From positions 1-17,899 of the forward strand of contig CADCWJ010000517.1 in assembly GCA_902806365.1 (NCBI GenBank): 17,899 nucleotides of DNA. Direction: 5' to 3'. Below the pieces are notes generated by a model, which saw only the letters and a list, made by a program, of their open reading frames with translations, made no database searches and was not told the DNA's origin. Shown here piece by piece: positions 7,413 through 13,856 of this stretch. The DNA is from an uncultured Thermomicrobiales bacterium. GTDB taxonomy: Bacteria; Chloroflexota; Chloroflexia; Thermomicrobiales; UBA6265. The position numbers were made by a program, and so were the translations under genes. Every line of letters begins with the position of its first letter. The stretch's first letter is position 1.

Positions 7413-7442
7413 ATGATAGGGGGCTGCACGAGTCCCCGGCAA
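7413..7442 (-). promoter_or_regulatory. Sigma-70-type promoter candidate for the AlaX gene
   Basis: On the minus strand TTGCCG (7442-7437) and TATCAT (7418-7413) are separated by 18 bases. Transcription would start near 7406, giving a leader of about 120 bases before ATG 7284. The site lies just downstream of the HxlR stop codon, which fits independent expression of the editing gene. Confidence 0.5.
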
Positions 7443-7448
7443 CCCTTG

Positions 7449-8150
7449 TCACGTGGACAGGAACTGTTCCTGCCGCGCGATGAGCTCCGCCTGGTGATCC
7501 TGGTCGTCGAACCGGATCGCCCCGCGTTCCGTCGCCTGCCGCAGCGACTCTGCCCCAACCGAAAGGGCGTACAGGGTAGCGAGGTCGCCGTGAATCACGC
7601 CTCGGGGCGGTGGGCCGGACGTCTCGTTCCGGTGACGGCGCAAGGCGACATCGACGACGCCATCGGCAAGCCGTACGTCGATGATCAGGGCACCCGGTTT
7701 GGGCTCGCCGGAGTACGTCCCAGCGAGCCGCAACTCGTACGCCCCGGACGCGCCAGGAGTGGCGAAGGGGACGAACAATGCTCGTGCCGCGATCATCGCG
7801 GACTCTGCGCTCACCACTTGCCCGTCGGTCTGCTGACCGAGCGTTTGAGCTCCCCAACGGGCCAGCGCCACGACCGGACCCTCCAGTTCCCGTCCATAGG
7901 CGGTCAGCTCGTAGACCGTCGATGCCGCGGGAGGAGGAAGCGCGCGGCGACGAATCACGCCCGTTCGCTCGAGCCTCTTCAACCGATCGGCAAGGATATT
8001 GGTTCCGATTCCGGGCAACCCGTTCATCAGGTCGCTGAACCGCTTGGGGCTCAGGAATAGATCGCGGACGATGAGCAACGCCCACCGCTCTCCGATGACA
8101 TCCATTGCGTGCGACACGGGACAGAACTGGTTGTAGCTGCGGTGCGTCAT
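7449..8150 (-). CDS. HxlR-family winged-helix regulator with C-terminal SCP2-like domain
   Basis: A 233-residue transcription regulator. Residues about 8-100 are the HxlR (DUF24) winged helix: FCPVSHAMDVIGERWALLIVRDL, then KRFSDLMNGLPGIGTNILADRLKRLE as the recognition region, and the wing ending near VYELTAYGREL. Cys10 is at the position of the redox-sensing cysteine of YodB, CatR, HypR and QorR-type members. The C-terminal half (about 120-230) is an extra domain, as in longer HxlR proteins with an SCP2-like fold. It is divergent from a quinone oxidoreductase, the same arrangement as QorR/qor2 of Corynebacterium, so a role in sensing quinones or electrophiles is likely. No ribosome binding site precedes ATG 8150, but TATACT lies six bases upstream, so its mRNA may be leaderless. 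Confidence 0.92.
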   Translation of the reverse strand: MTHRSYNQFCPVSHAMDVIGERWALLIVRDLFLSPKRFSDLMNGLPGIGTNILADRLKRLERTGVIRRRALPPPAASTVYELTAYGRELEGPVVALARWGAQTLGQQTDGQVVSAESAMIAARALFVPFATPGASGAYELRLAGTYSGEPKPGALIIDVRLADGVVDVALRRHRNETSGPPPRGVIHGDLATLYALSVGAESLRQATERGAIRFDDQDHQAELIARQEQFLST

Positions 8151-8156
8151 GGAGTC

Positions 8157-8162
8157 AGTATA
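8157..8162 (-). promoter_or_regulatory. -10 element for a leaderless hxlR-type transcript
   Basis: TATACT on the minus strand (8162-8157) ends six bases before the ATG at 8150, so transcription would begin at or next to the start codon. The absence of any Shine-Dalgarno sequence fits this. The -35 region (near 8180-8186) is weak, which suits a regulated promoter. Confidence 0.5.
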
Positions 8163-8167
8163 TCGGA

Positions 8168-8205
8168 ACTTTCAAATCATTTCTATATAGTTGCTTTTTG
8201 AAAGT
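8168..8205. promoter_or_regulatory. Candidate HxlR operator: 9-bp perfect inverted repeat
   Basis: ACTTTCAAA (8168-8176) and TTTGAAAGT (8197-8205) are perfect inverted copies with a 20-base AT-rich spacer. The half-site centres are 29 bases apart, close to three helical turns, so a dimer pair could bind one face. One half-site lies just upstream of the hxlR -10 and the other in the spacer of the candidate promoter of the divergent oxidoreductase. Binding by the adjacent regulator is inferred. Confidence 0.6.
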
Positions 8206-8219
8206 ATATGCCCTATCGT
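8191..8219 (+). promoter_or_regulatory. Promoter candidate for the quinone oxidoreductase gene
   Basis: TTGCTT (8191-8196) and TATCGT (8214-8219) are 17 bases apart. The right half-site of the inverted repeat (8197-8205) falls inside the spacer, where a bound repressor would block RNA polymerase. The match to consensus is moderate. Confidence 0.4.
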
Positions 8220-8504
8220 GAGCGAGAGCCCGCGGAGAAGCGATCGGGTAGACAGTTGGAAAGGAGTCAAGCATCTCCCCGCTCGACCACTGTAGTCGAG
8301 CGTTGCGGTCCGTTATGCGTCGGCGTTCGGTCTGGCGGCACCGGGGCCATCGGCAACGCACACGAACCGGGCCCTTGGACAGGGTCGATCCCTGTGTCCA
8401 GGCGGAGCACCATGAACAGAGCAAGCATTCGATACCGACAGATGCGCTCATCCTAATTTTCATAATGCTGCGCGACGTGCGCCGCAAAGGAGAACGAAAC
8501 GACC
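8220..8504 (+). other. Long 5' leader of the oxidoreductase gene, no gene seen
   Basis: About 280 bases between the candidate promoter and ATG 8505 hold no convincing coding sequence; the open frame 8208-8456 looks like random GC-rich translation. Two hairpins are visible. One is GCTCGAC/GTCGAGC (8281-8287 and 8295-8301). The other is TGGACAGGG (8376-8384) paired with CCCTG and TCCA (8390-8400), with two unpaired bases. The stretch could be a structured leader, or a second promoter may lie closer to the gene in the AT-rich patch near 8453-8466. Confidence 0.4.
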
Positions 8505-9554
8505 ATGGTTCTTGAAACACGAAGCGGTTGGATGCAAGCCGTTCGCGCGAACAGATTCGGACAGGCCGATGTCTTCGAACTCGAAGACGTGCCGATGCCG
8601 CAACCCGGACCGGGACAGGTGTTGATCAGGGTGGAATCGGCGGCCGTGAACTTCGCCGATGTCAAGCGTCGTCGCAGCGACCCGTATCCCTTTCCCACGT
8701 CGCTACCCTACACCCCCGGTGGTGAAGTCGCGGGCACGGTCGAGGAGCTCGGTGATGGAGTCGATGGTCTGCCGGTCGGGACGCCGGTGTTCGCACTCGT
8801 GGGAAATGACGGATCGAGCGGGTATGCACAGTTTGCCTTGGCCAGCGCTCCCCAGGTGATCCCCATTCCTCCCGGCCTGAGCCCCGACGTGGCGTCTGGC
8901 CTGGTCATCGCCGGCTCGGCGGCCCTGCTGATTCTCAGGGAGGCGGCCTGCCTGCGGGCCGGCGAGAGCGTTCTGGTGCAGGGAGCCGCGGGTGGTGTGG
9001 GCGGCTACGCCGTGCAAATTGCCAAGCTCCTCGGCGCCGGGCTCGTGATCGGAGCCGCCGGGACGCACGAAAAACGAGCGGCGGCGCTCGCCCTCGGCGC
9101 CGACCTGGTTGTCGACTACACTCAGGCGGATTGGCCAGATCGCGTTCGCGAGCTAACGAATGGTCGAGGGGTTGAGGTCCTGCTCGAGATGGCGGGTGGA
9201 GCCACCTTCGAGCGGGGCATCACCTGCCTTGCGCCGTTCGGTCGGGTCGTCGTCTACGGCAGCTCAAGTGGCGAATCTCTCCAGATGAGGGCGGATACGA
9301 TTAACACGCTGTTCTACGACCCGTCGCCGAACCAGTCGCTGATCGCGTTTAATCTCGGCCTCTGGTTCGGAATCCGGCCTGATGTCGCGGTCGATGCATT
9401 GACGACGCTGATCGGCTTCGTCGCGTCGGGTCAAGTCGACGTTCCGATCGGCCACGTCCTGCCATTGAGCCGGGCAGCAGACGCCCACCGGATGCTCGAA
9501 GAGCGACGCTCGACCGGGAAGATCATCCTCAAGCCGTGGGCGACCGATCGATAG
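8505..9554 (+). CDS. NADPH:quinone oxidoreductase, zinc-independent MDR superfamily
   Basis: A 349-residue cytoplasmic medium-chain dehydrogenase/reductase that should reduce quinones or other electrophilic enones with NAD(P)H. The N-terminal GroES-like domain contains PGPGQVLIRVESAAVNFADV (residues 34-53) and PYTPGGEVAGTVEELG (68-83). The Rossmann domain starts with VLVQGAAGGVGGYAVQIAK (156-174), where AAGGVG is the nucleotide loop. The catalytic and structural zinc cysteine clusters of alcohol dehydrogenases are absent. The start at 8505 has AAAGGAG twelve bases upstream, which is rather far; family similarity begins at MQAVRANRFG (ATG 8532), so that start is possible. The divergent HxlR regulator with a cysteine sensor suggests induction by quinone stress. 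Confidence 0.92.
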   Translation: MVLETRSGWMQAVRANRFGQADVFELEDVPMPQPGPGQVLIRVESAAVNFADVKRRRSDPYPFPTSLPYTPGGEVAGTVEELGDGVDGLPVGTPVFALVGNDGSSGYAQFALASAPQVIPIPPGLSPDVASGLVIAGSAALLILREAACLRAGESVLVQGAAGGVGGYAVQIAKLLGAGLVIGAAGTHEKRAAALALGADLVVDYTQADWPDRVRELTNGRGVEVLLEMAGGATFERGITCLAPFGRVVVYGSSSGESLQMRADTINTLFYDPSPNQSLIAFNLGLWFGIRPDVAVDALTTLIGFVASGQVDVPIGHVLPLSRAADAHRMLEERRSTGKIILKPWATDR

Positions 9555-9624
9555 AGCCGCGCGCCAACGCGCCTGAACGAAACGACAACCCGTAGCCCCT
9601 TGTGTTCCAACTTTCCAGGACGCT

Positions 9625-9661
9625 CCACCTGGCGACTCGTTCACGACAAGCCGCCAGGTGG
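9625..9661 (+). terminator. Hairpin terminator candidate after the oxidoreductase gene
   Basis: CCACCTGGCG (9625-9634) and CGCCAGGTGG (9652-9661) are a perfect 10-bp inverted repeat with a 17-base loop, 70 bases after the stop codon. There is no strong T-run. A short GCGCG/CGCGC hairpin (9559-9572) lies directly after the stop. Confidence 0.45.
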
Positions 9662-10061
9662 TTCAATCGTGCCCTGCTTTCATCTCCTGATGGATTCCGG
9701 CGCGACTTACCTTTACCGCGCGGACAAGGATGGATGCGCCGTGTCCACCGCGGTGCGCCAATGGTCCGGATGTGGCCGCTTCATCGCCTCGGCCACTTGG
9801 GGCCGGAGGTCGATTCCACAGCAGCCCGCCGTGCGATGACCGGCAAGAGTGGTCGATGTCAGCCTGGTTCGCCTGACCGCCTTCCCCCAGGGTTCCAGAG
9901 CTTGTTCCTTTTGGGGCCGCGATTCGAGAATCTGCACCGGCTTGCAAACGTGACATGCCCCCCCTGACGCAGGTCCGGTTTGATACGCGAAAGCAGCGGT
10001 GATCACGCTCCTTTCCAAGTGGTCGGTCCACCGCTCCTCGCCGATGCTCGCGGTATCCGGG
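9662..10061. other. About 400 bases without a convincing gene
   Basis: Open frames on both strands here (for example 9602-9967 plus, 9663-10361 minus) translate to Arg/Pro/Ser-rich sequence with no family motif. The minus frames run through the promoter of the next gene. I see no tRNA and no clear repeat. It may hold an unrecognised small RNA or a decayed gene. Confidence 0.4.
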
Positions 10062-10103
10062 TTGCCTGTGAGGCATCGCGCGGCTATAGTGCCTGTACGT
10101 ACA
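10062..10103 (+). promoter_or_regulatory. Sigma-70 promoter with two palindromes, for the LysM-C39 gene
   Basis: TTGCCT (10062-10067) and TATAGT (10085-10090) have the ideal 17-base spacing. The -35 lies in the inverted repeat TGCCT-gtg-AGGCA (10063-10075). The expected start point falls in the perfect palindrome TGTACGTACA (10094-10103). Both are plausible operators. The transcript would have a leader of about 100 bases. Confidence 0.6.
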
Positions 10104-10196
10104 CTGCCGTCGTGAGGCTGATGCCAGTCCAGCGGCACGTGAAACCCTGAGCCCCACGCCGGTGCCCACGTCCCTGCGGGGGAGGAAGACGAACAC

Positions 10197-11819
10197 ATGA
10201 CGATCGTGCTCGGGAATGAAGACCGGTCTCCACGCATCCGGACGCCACGGAGTACCACCGCCGGAATACGTGATGGTGCAACGTGGGAGCGGCGGCAACT
10301 CCAGCGACGCATGGAGTCGGCAGGTAACGAGTTTCCCACCTGGCAACCCCGCCCCGACCATCCCAGGTTACGCTCGTCGCTCCCGGCCATCCGGCCGGAA
10401 TCGATGCGGCAACCGGGGATGATTGGGCTCTATACCGACCGCATGAGTCACCAGATCTTCGTTACGGACCGGGCCCACCGCATCGCCGGCCGCGAGCGAA
10501 CGCTCACAGGCGACGCAACTTCATCGGCACGTGGGCGACGAGCGCTGGCGATCGTCGAACGTCCGCGGCGGGTGGGACGTGGCAGCGAGGACCATTACCG
10601 CGCCTTGCACCCGGCTCTGGGACCCTCCTACGGACGGCTTCGCTCGGGGATTGGGCTGAGCGTGCCACGTCGCGTGATCGCTCCACATACCATCAGGCAA
10701 CGGGGAGGCCGCGCGGTTCGGGCCAGCGGCGCAACGGTGCTCGACCTCGTCCAGTCGGTGTTCATGCCCTCGGTGTACGGCACGGCACGGCCGCACGTCA
10801 ACACGGCGCGCCGGATCCTGGTAGGAACGGTCGCCGCCTTCATGGTTCTCGTCAGTGCGACCGGAACCGGCTTCGCCGGGCAGCAGCGGTACGAAGCACG
10901 GGATGGCGAGACGGTCACTTCCGTCGCCTCCGTCTTCGGCGTCAACCCGGAAGCGATTCGCCGATCGAGCTACCTTCCCACGGGGGATGCACTCGCGGGT
11001 GGGCAGGTGATCGTCATTCCCGAGCCAGGCCAGCTTCCGTCCGACGCCGCGTTGATGGCCGCCGAGCGCGAGGGGACGAGTCCCTTCGTGGAGACCGCGC
11101 ACTGGGTAGCCTCCGGCGACACACTCGCCGCGATCGGGGGCGCGTATGGCGTCGCTCCGGAGGTGATCGCCGAGTTCAACGGGATCGCTGACCCCGGCAA
11201 TCTCCCGGTTGGCTCACGGGTCCTGATCCCGCGGGTGCCCGCTGAGCCAACCGGGGACGGCGCCACGGCACCGGTCCGCGCGATCCCCAACGTTGGAACG
11301 CACGTCCAGGAGCACAGGCTGAGCTGCGAGTACGCGGCCGCCTTCATCGCGACAAGCGCGTTTGGCAACGGCGTCCCGGAGTCGACATTCATCGCCCAGG
11401 TTCCGGCGGCCAGCAATCCGCACTACGGGTACCGGGGCAACATCGATGGGGTATGGGGCAATACCACCGACTACGGAGTCTATCCGGAGGCGCTCGTGCC
11501 CGTACTTTCCGGGGCGGGTTTCGCCACGGAAGTCATGTATACCGGTGGCGACATCGCGCCGCTCAAGGCCCATCTCGACGCCGGGCGTCCGGTCCTGGTT
11601 TGGCTGGGGTTCTGGGGGGACACCCGCGAGACGCTGACCGATCAGGACACGTATGCGGTGCTCGCCGGAATGCACGTCGTCACGGTCTACGGATATGACG
11701 ACGGGGGCATCCACGTCTCCGACCCGGCCAGCGGCACCTACGACTTCTACTCCTGGGACGCGTTCGTCGGAATGTGGCGGGTGATCGACGGGATGAGCCT
11801 CGCCGTCTACCCGCAATAG
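10197..11819 (+). CDS. Membrane-anchored LysM-LysM-C39-like peptidase protein
   Basis: A 540-residue envelope protein. Residues 1-204 are Arg-rich and hydrophilic, followed by one hydrophobic segment (about 206-228, ILVGTVAAFMVLVSATGTGF) that should anchor the protein with the tail in the cytoplasm. Two LysM domains follow, at about 231-276 (RYEARDGETVTSVASVFGV) and 302-346 (HWVASGDTLAAIGGAYGV); these bind N-acetylglucosamine polymers such as peptidoglycan. The C-terminal part (about 368-538) is a C39-type papain-like domain with Cys377 (LSCEYAA), His493 (GMHVVTVYGYDD) and Asp509 (HVSDP) as probable catalytic residues. It probably cleaves or binds peptides in the wall. GGAGGA lies ten bases before ATG 10197. 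The first 70 residues have weaker coding character, so a start at 10419 or 10443 is possible. Confidence 0.87.
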   Translation: MTIVLGNEDRSPRIRTPRSTTAGIRDGATWERRQLQRRMESAGNEFPTWQPRPDHPRLRSSLPAIRPESMRQPGMIGLYTDRMSHQIFVTDRAHRIAGRERTLTGDATSSARGRRALAIVERPRRVGRGSEDHYRALHPALGPSYGRLRSGIGLSVPRRVIAPHTIRQRGGRAVRASGATVLDLVQSVFMPSVYGTARPHVNTARRILVGTVAAFMVLVSATGTGFAGQQRYEARDGETVTSVASVFGVNPEAIRRSSYLPTGDALAGGQVIVIPEPGQLPSDAALMAAEREGTSPFVETAHWVASGDTLAAIGGAYGVAPEVIAEFNGIADPGNLPVGSRVLIPRVPAEPTGDGATAPVRAIPNVGTHVQEHRLSCEYAAAFIATSAFGNGVPESTFIAQVPAASNPHYGYRGNIDGVWGNTTDYGVYPEALVPVLSGAGFATEVMYTGGDIAPLKAHLDAGRPVLVWLGFWGDTRETLTDQDTYAVLAGMHVVTVYGYDDGGIHVSDPASGTYDFYSWDAFVGMWRVIDGMSLAVYPQ

Positions 11820-11835
11820 CTCTCCCGCTGCTGAA

Positions 11836-11883
11836 GCCTCCGCACTCCGCCGGAGATGGAACAGATCCGTCCTGTGCGGAGGC
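11836..11883 (+). terminator. Hairpin between convergent genes
   Basis: GCCTCCGCAC (11836-11845) and GTGCGGAGGC (11874-11883) pair perfectly over 10 bases around a 28-base loop, starting 16 bases after the LysM-C39 stop. A weaker hairpin TGAGG/CCTCA near 12000-12015 lies on the side of the convergent MFS gene. Together they probably end both transcripts; neither has a strong T-run. The rest of 11820-12042 shows no gene. Confidence 0.45.
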
Positions 11884-12042
11884 AAACCTGGCGTACGCCT
11901 CGGGAGCATCGATTCCGCGGGCGCCCCGCGCGAGACGGGTGGGTGTGGAGTGGCGTCGAACCGCTCCGACCCGGTGTGGTGACGTACCTGCTGAGTTGTT
12001 TGAGGTGCTTGCCTCACAAAATGGTGGAGCCGCCCGGGCCGG

Positions 12043-13308
12043 TCACTCGGTCTCAATCTCCCGGTCCAGCTCGTACAGTGACCGGTTCCTCCACAGCGCC
12101 AGGAGCACGACCGCCATCACCGACCCGATCAGCAGGATCGAGCCGGGCAAGTTCAGCACAGCGATCATCGTTCCGCCGAGCAGGAGGCCGACTGGTGTCG
12201 CGACCATCGCCCCGGCGCGGATCAGGCCAGTCACCCGTCCGAGCAGGTGCGCTGGCGTCGTGATCTGGAGGAAGGTGCCGAGCATCGGATTGACCAGTCC
12301 GGAGCCGAGGCCGATCAGCGCCAGCAATCCGGTCGCGAGCCATTGGTTGGGCAGGAGTGCCAGGGGCAGGATCGGCAACGTCAGCAGGAGCATCGCCGCC
12401 AGCAGGAACGTGCGGCGCCCGAATCGCCCGCACAACCGTCCATAGAGGAACGATCCGGTCAGCGCGCCCAGCCCCTCGCCGCCGAGCATGATCCCCAGCG
12501 CCCGGACACTTTGCAGCTCCTGGTTGGCAAAGTAGGGAATGGCAACCCCGAACAGCGGCGCGAACAGCATGTTGATCACGAGCGCCGCCAGGATGATCGT
12601 CCGGATCAAATGGTTGTCGGCGACGTACCGGAGACCGATCCGGACATCCGTCATGAACGACTCACCCGATGCCTCGGCAAGTTCGAGCACCGGGATCAGC
12701 CCGTACACCGCCAGCCCGGACAAGACGAATGTCCCGGCGTTGAACCAGAGTACGTTGATGGGGCCGAGCCAGGCGATCAGGAGCGCGGCAAGCGGCGCCG
12801 CAAAGAGGGAAGAGACCGCGGCGATCATCCCGAAGTTGGCGTTGATCCGCTCCAGCGGGATGCCGCTCCGTTGCGCGAGCTGGGGAATCATGGCCTGTCG
12901 CGCCGTGCTTCCCGGTGCGTCGAAGATCGCGCCAAGAAACATGAGGACAAGCAAACCGGGAAAGCTTAGGCCGGTCGTCAGGTAGAACAGCGGGACGGCG
13001 GCCAGCGTCACGGCACTGGCCAGGTCGGAGAAGACCGAGAGTCCGCGGTAGCCGGTGCGATCGACGAGGGCGCCACCGAAGAAGGTCGCGATAATCACCG
13101 GGATCACGGTGACGGCGGCGGTGATGCCGGTCTTGCTGGCGCTGCCGGTGGTTTCGAGCACAAACCAGGGTACGGCGAGCCCGGTGAGCTGATTGCCGAG
13201 CATCGAGACGAGACTGGTGAAGAGCAGCACCTGGATTGGCAATGAGCCCGAGCGGTGAGCCAAGGTGTCCTGCACCTCGAGGCTCTTCCCGTCCACTTGC
13301 GCCGGCAT
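12043..13308 (-). CDS. MFS transporter, MFS_3/macrolide-efflux-like
   Basis: A 421-residue integral membrane protein with about twelve hydrophobic segments and the look of MefA/EntS-type exporters: LLFTSLVSMLGNQLTGLAVPWFVLETTGS at helix 1, GGALVDRTGYRGLSVFSDLASA in the loop 2-3 region (family motif GxLxDRxGxR), APGSTARQAMIPQL after helix 4, and GRVTGLIRAGAMVATPVG in the C-terminal half. It probably exports a hydrophobic compound or drug in exchange for protons; the substrate cannot be predicted. ATG 13308 is preferred because GGGAG sits five to six bases upstream; the GTG at 13320 overlaps that ribosome binding site. A 74-aa gene lies 57 bases upstream on the same strand, with a 14-bp hairpin between them. 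Confidence 0.92.
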   Translation of the reverse strand: MPAQVDGKSLEVQDTLAHRSGSLPIQVLLFTSLVSMLGNQLTGLAVPWFVLETTGSASKTGITAAVTVIPVIIATFFGGALVDRTGYRGLSVFSDLASAVTLAAVPLFYLTTGLSFPGLLVLMFLGAIFDAPGSTARQAMIPQLAQRSGIPLERINANFGMIAAVSSLFAAPLAALLIAWLGPINVLWFNAGTFVLSGLAVYGLIPVLELAEASGESFMTDVRIGLRYVADNHLIRTIILAALVINMLFAPLFGVAIPYFANQELQSVRALGIMLGGEGLGALTGSFLYGRLCGRFGRRTFLLAAMLLLTLPILPLALLPNQWLATGLLALIGLGSGLVNPMLGTFLQITTPAHLLGRVTGLIRAGAMVATPVGLLLGGTMIAVLNLPGSILLIGSVMAVVLLALWRNRSLYELDREIETE

Positions 13309-13325
13309 CACTTCTCCCACAATTG

Positions 13326-13362
13326 GACGCCGGGCCGGGAGATTGTTCCCCGGCCCGGCGTC
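13326..13362 (-). terminator. 14-bp perfect hairpin between the 74-aa gene and the MFS gene
   Basis: GACGCCGGGCCGGG (13326-13339) is a perfect inverted copy of 13349-13362, with loop AGATTGTTC. It starts three bases after the stop of the 74-aa gene and ends 18 bases before the MFS start, just upstream of its ribosome binding site. It lacks a T-run. It may be a terminator, an attenuator tuning MFS expression, or a processing or stability element within one operon. Confidence 0.6.
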
Positions 13363-13365
13363 TCA

Positions 13366-13590
13366 TCAATCGGCGAGGGCGAGATGCACCGGTCGGCTCT
13401 CCGTGGTTGGGACCTGGGCGCCCCGGAGCCGCTCGCCGATCTGGATCAGCATCTGGCCGCACGAGAACCGGAGCCGCCCTGGTTGCCGAGGGGAATTGTG
13501 CCGAAGCTGACCTTGCTTGCTTGCCTGAAGGCGAGCCCGGTGATCGTCGATCATGTGCCGCGTGAGATCCGGGTTGTTGAGGTCCAGCAT
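13366..13590 (-). CDS. Small basic protein of unknown function, 74 aa
   Basis: I do not recognise a named family. The frame is supported by a clear ribosome binding site: ATG 13590 is preceded by AAAGGA with nine bases between, and this site itself lies inside a possible longer start at 13608. The protein begins MLDLNNPDLTRHMIDDHRARL, a helical acidic-basic stretch. A basic middle (residues 30-42) and an amphipathic segment with Cys44 (SCGQMLIQIGERLRGAQ) follow. The NPDL...DR start resembles small hypothetical proteins I associate with Chloroflexi and Actinobacteria, but this is memory only. There is no signal peptide. It may be co-transcribed with the downstream MFS gene. Confidence 0.6.
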   Translation of the reverse strand: MLDLNNPDLTRHMIDDHRARLQASKQGQLRHNSPRQPGRLRFSCGQMLIQIGERLRGAQVPTTESRPVHLALAD

Positions 13591-13725
13591 GGCGAACTGT
13601 CCTTTCATGGATGGAGCGGAGTGGTCGTCCTGTCGGGTCCCTGCATGTGTTCGGGTGATCCGGCGCTCGCTCTCCGGGTGGAAGCGGGTCGATGCTCATG
13701 GACGAGCGTCGAAAAGCAGCCGCAC

Positions 13726-13761
13726 CTTCCCGGCTCCCGACCCCGTCCGGGAGCCGGGAAG
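13726..13761. terminator. 14-bp perfect hairpin, second of two after the DUF4097 operon
   Basis: CTTCCCGGCTCCCG (13726-13739) is a perfect inverted copy of 13748-13761, with the 8-base loop ACCCCGTC. It lies in the gene-free stretch 13591-13856. On the minus strand TTTT follows about ten bases after the stem. Confidence 0.55.
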
Positions 13762-13800
13762 TCGTCGGGTGTCTCGTTGGTATCGTCGGCGAGGGAGGAG

Positions 13801-13841
13801 GGGACCGTCACCCGTACGGAGGGGTGACGGGTGACGGTCCC
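13801..13841 (-). terminator. 15-bp perfect hairpin terminating the DUF2089-DUF4097 operon
   Basis: GGGACCGTCACCCGT (13801-13815) is a perfect inverted copy of 13827-13841, with an 11-base loop. It starts 15 bases after the DUF4097 stop codon on the minus strand. The tail is CT-rich rather than T-rich. A second hairpin of similar strength follows 39 bases on. Confidence 0.7.
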
Positions 13842-13856
13842 ACGACCGGCCCGATC

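Noticed and set aside
7285..8085. Long N-terminal extension of the AlaX frame
   Set aside because: It is Arg-rich, overlaps the HxlR gene in another frame, and ATG 7284 has a good ribosome binding site and begins the conserved domain.
8208..8456. 82-codon open frame in the oxidoreductase leader
   Set aside because: No ribosome binding site, atypical composition, and it overlaps hairpins; more likely an untranslated leader.
9651..9672. GGTTCAATC, resembling a tRNA T-loop
   Set aside because: No acceptor stem or anticodon arm can be built around it; it is the right arm of a terminator-like hairpin.
9663..10390. Two overlapping minus-strand open frames of 225-232 codons
   Set aside because: They cross the strong plus-strand promoter and the start of the LysM gene, and translate to low-information Arg/Ser/Gly sequence.
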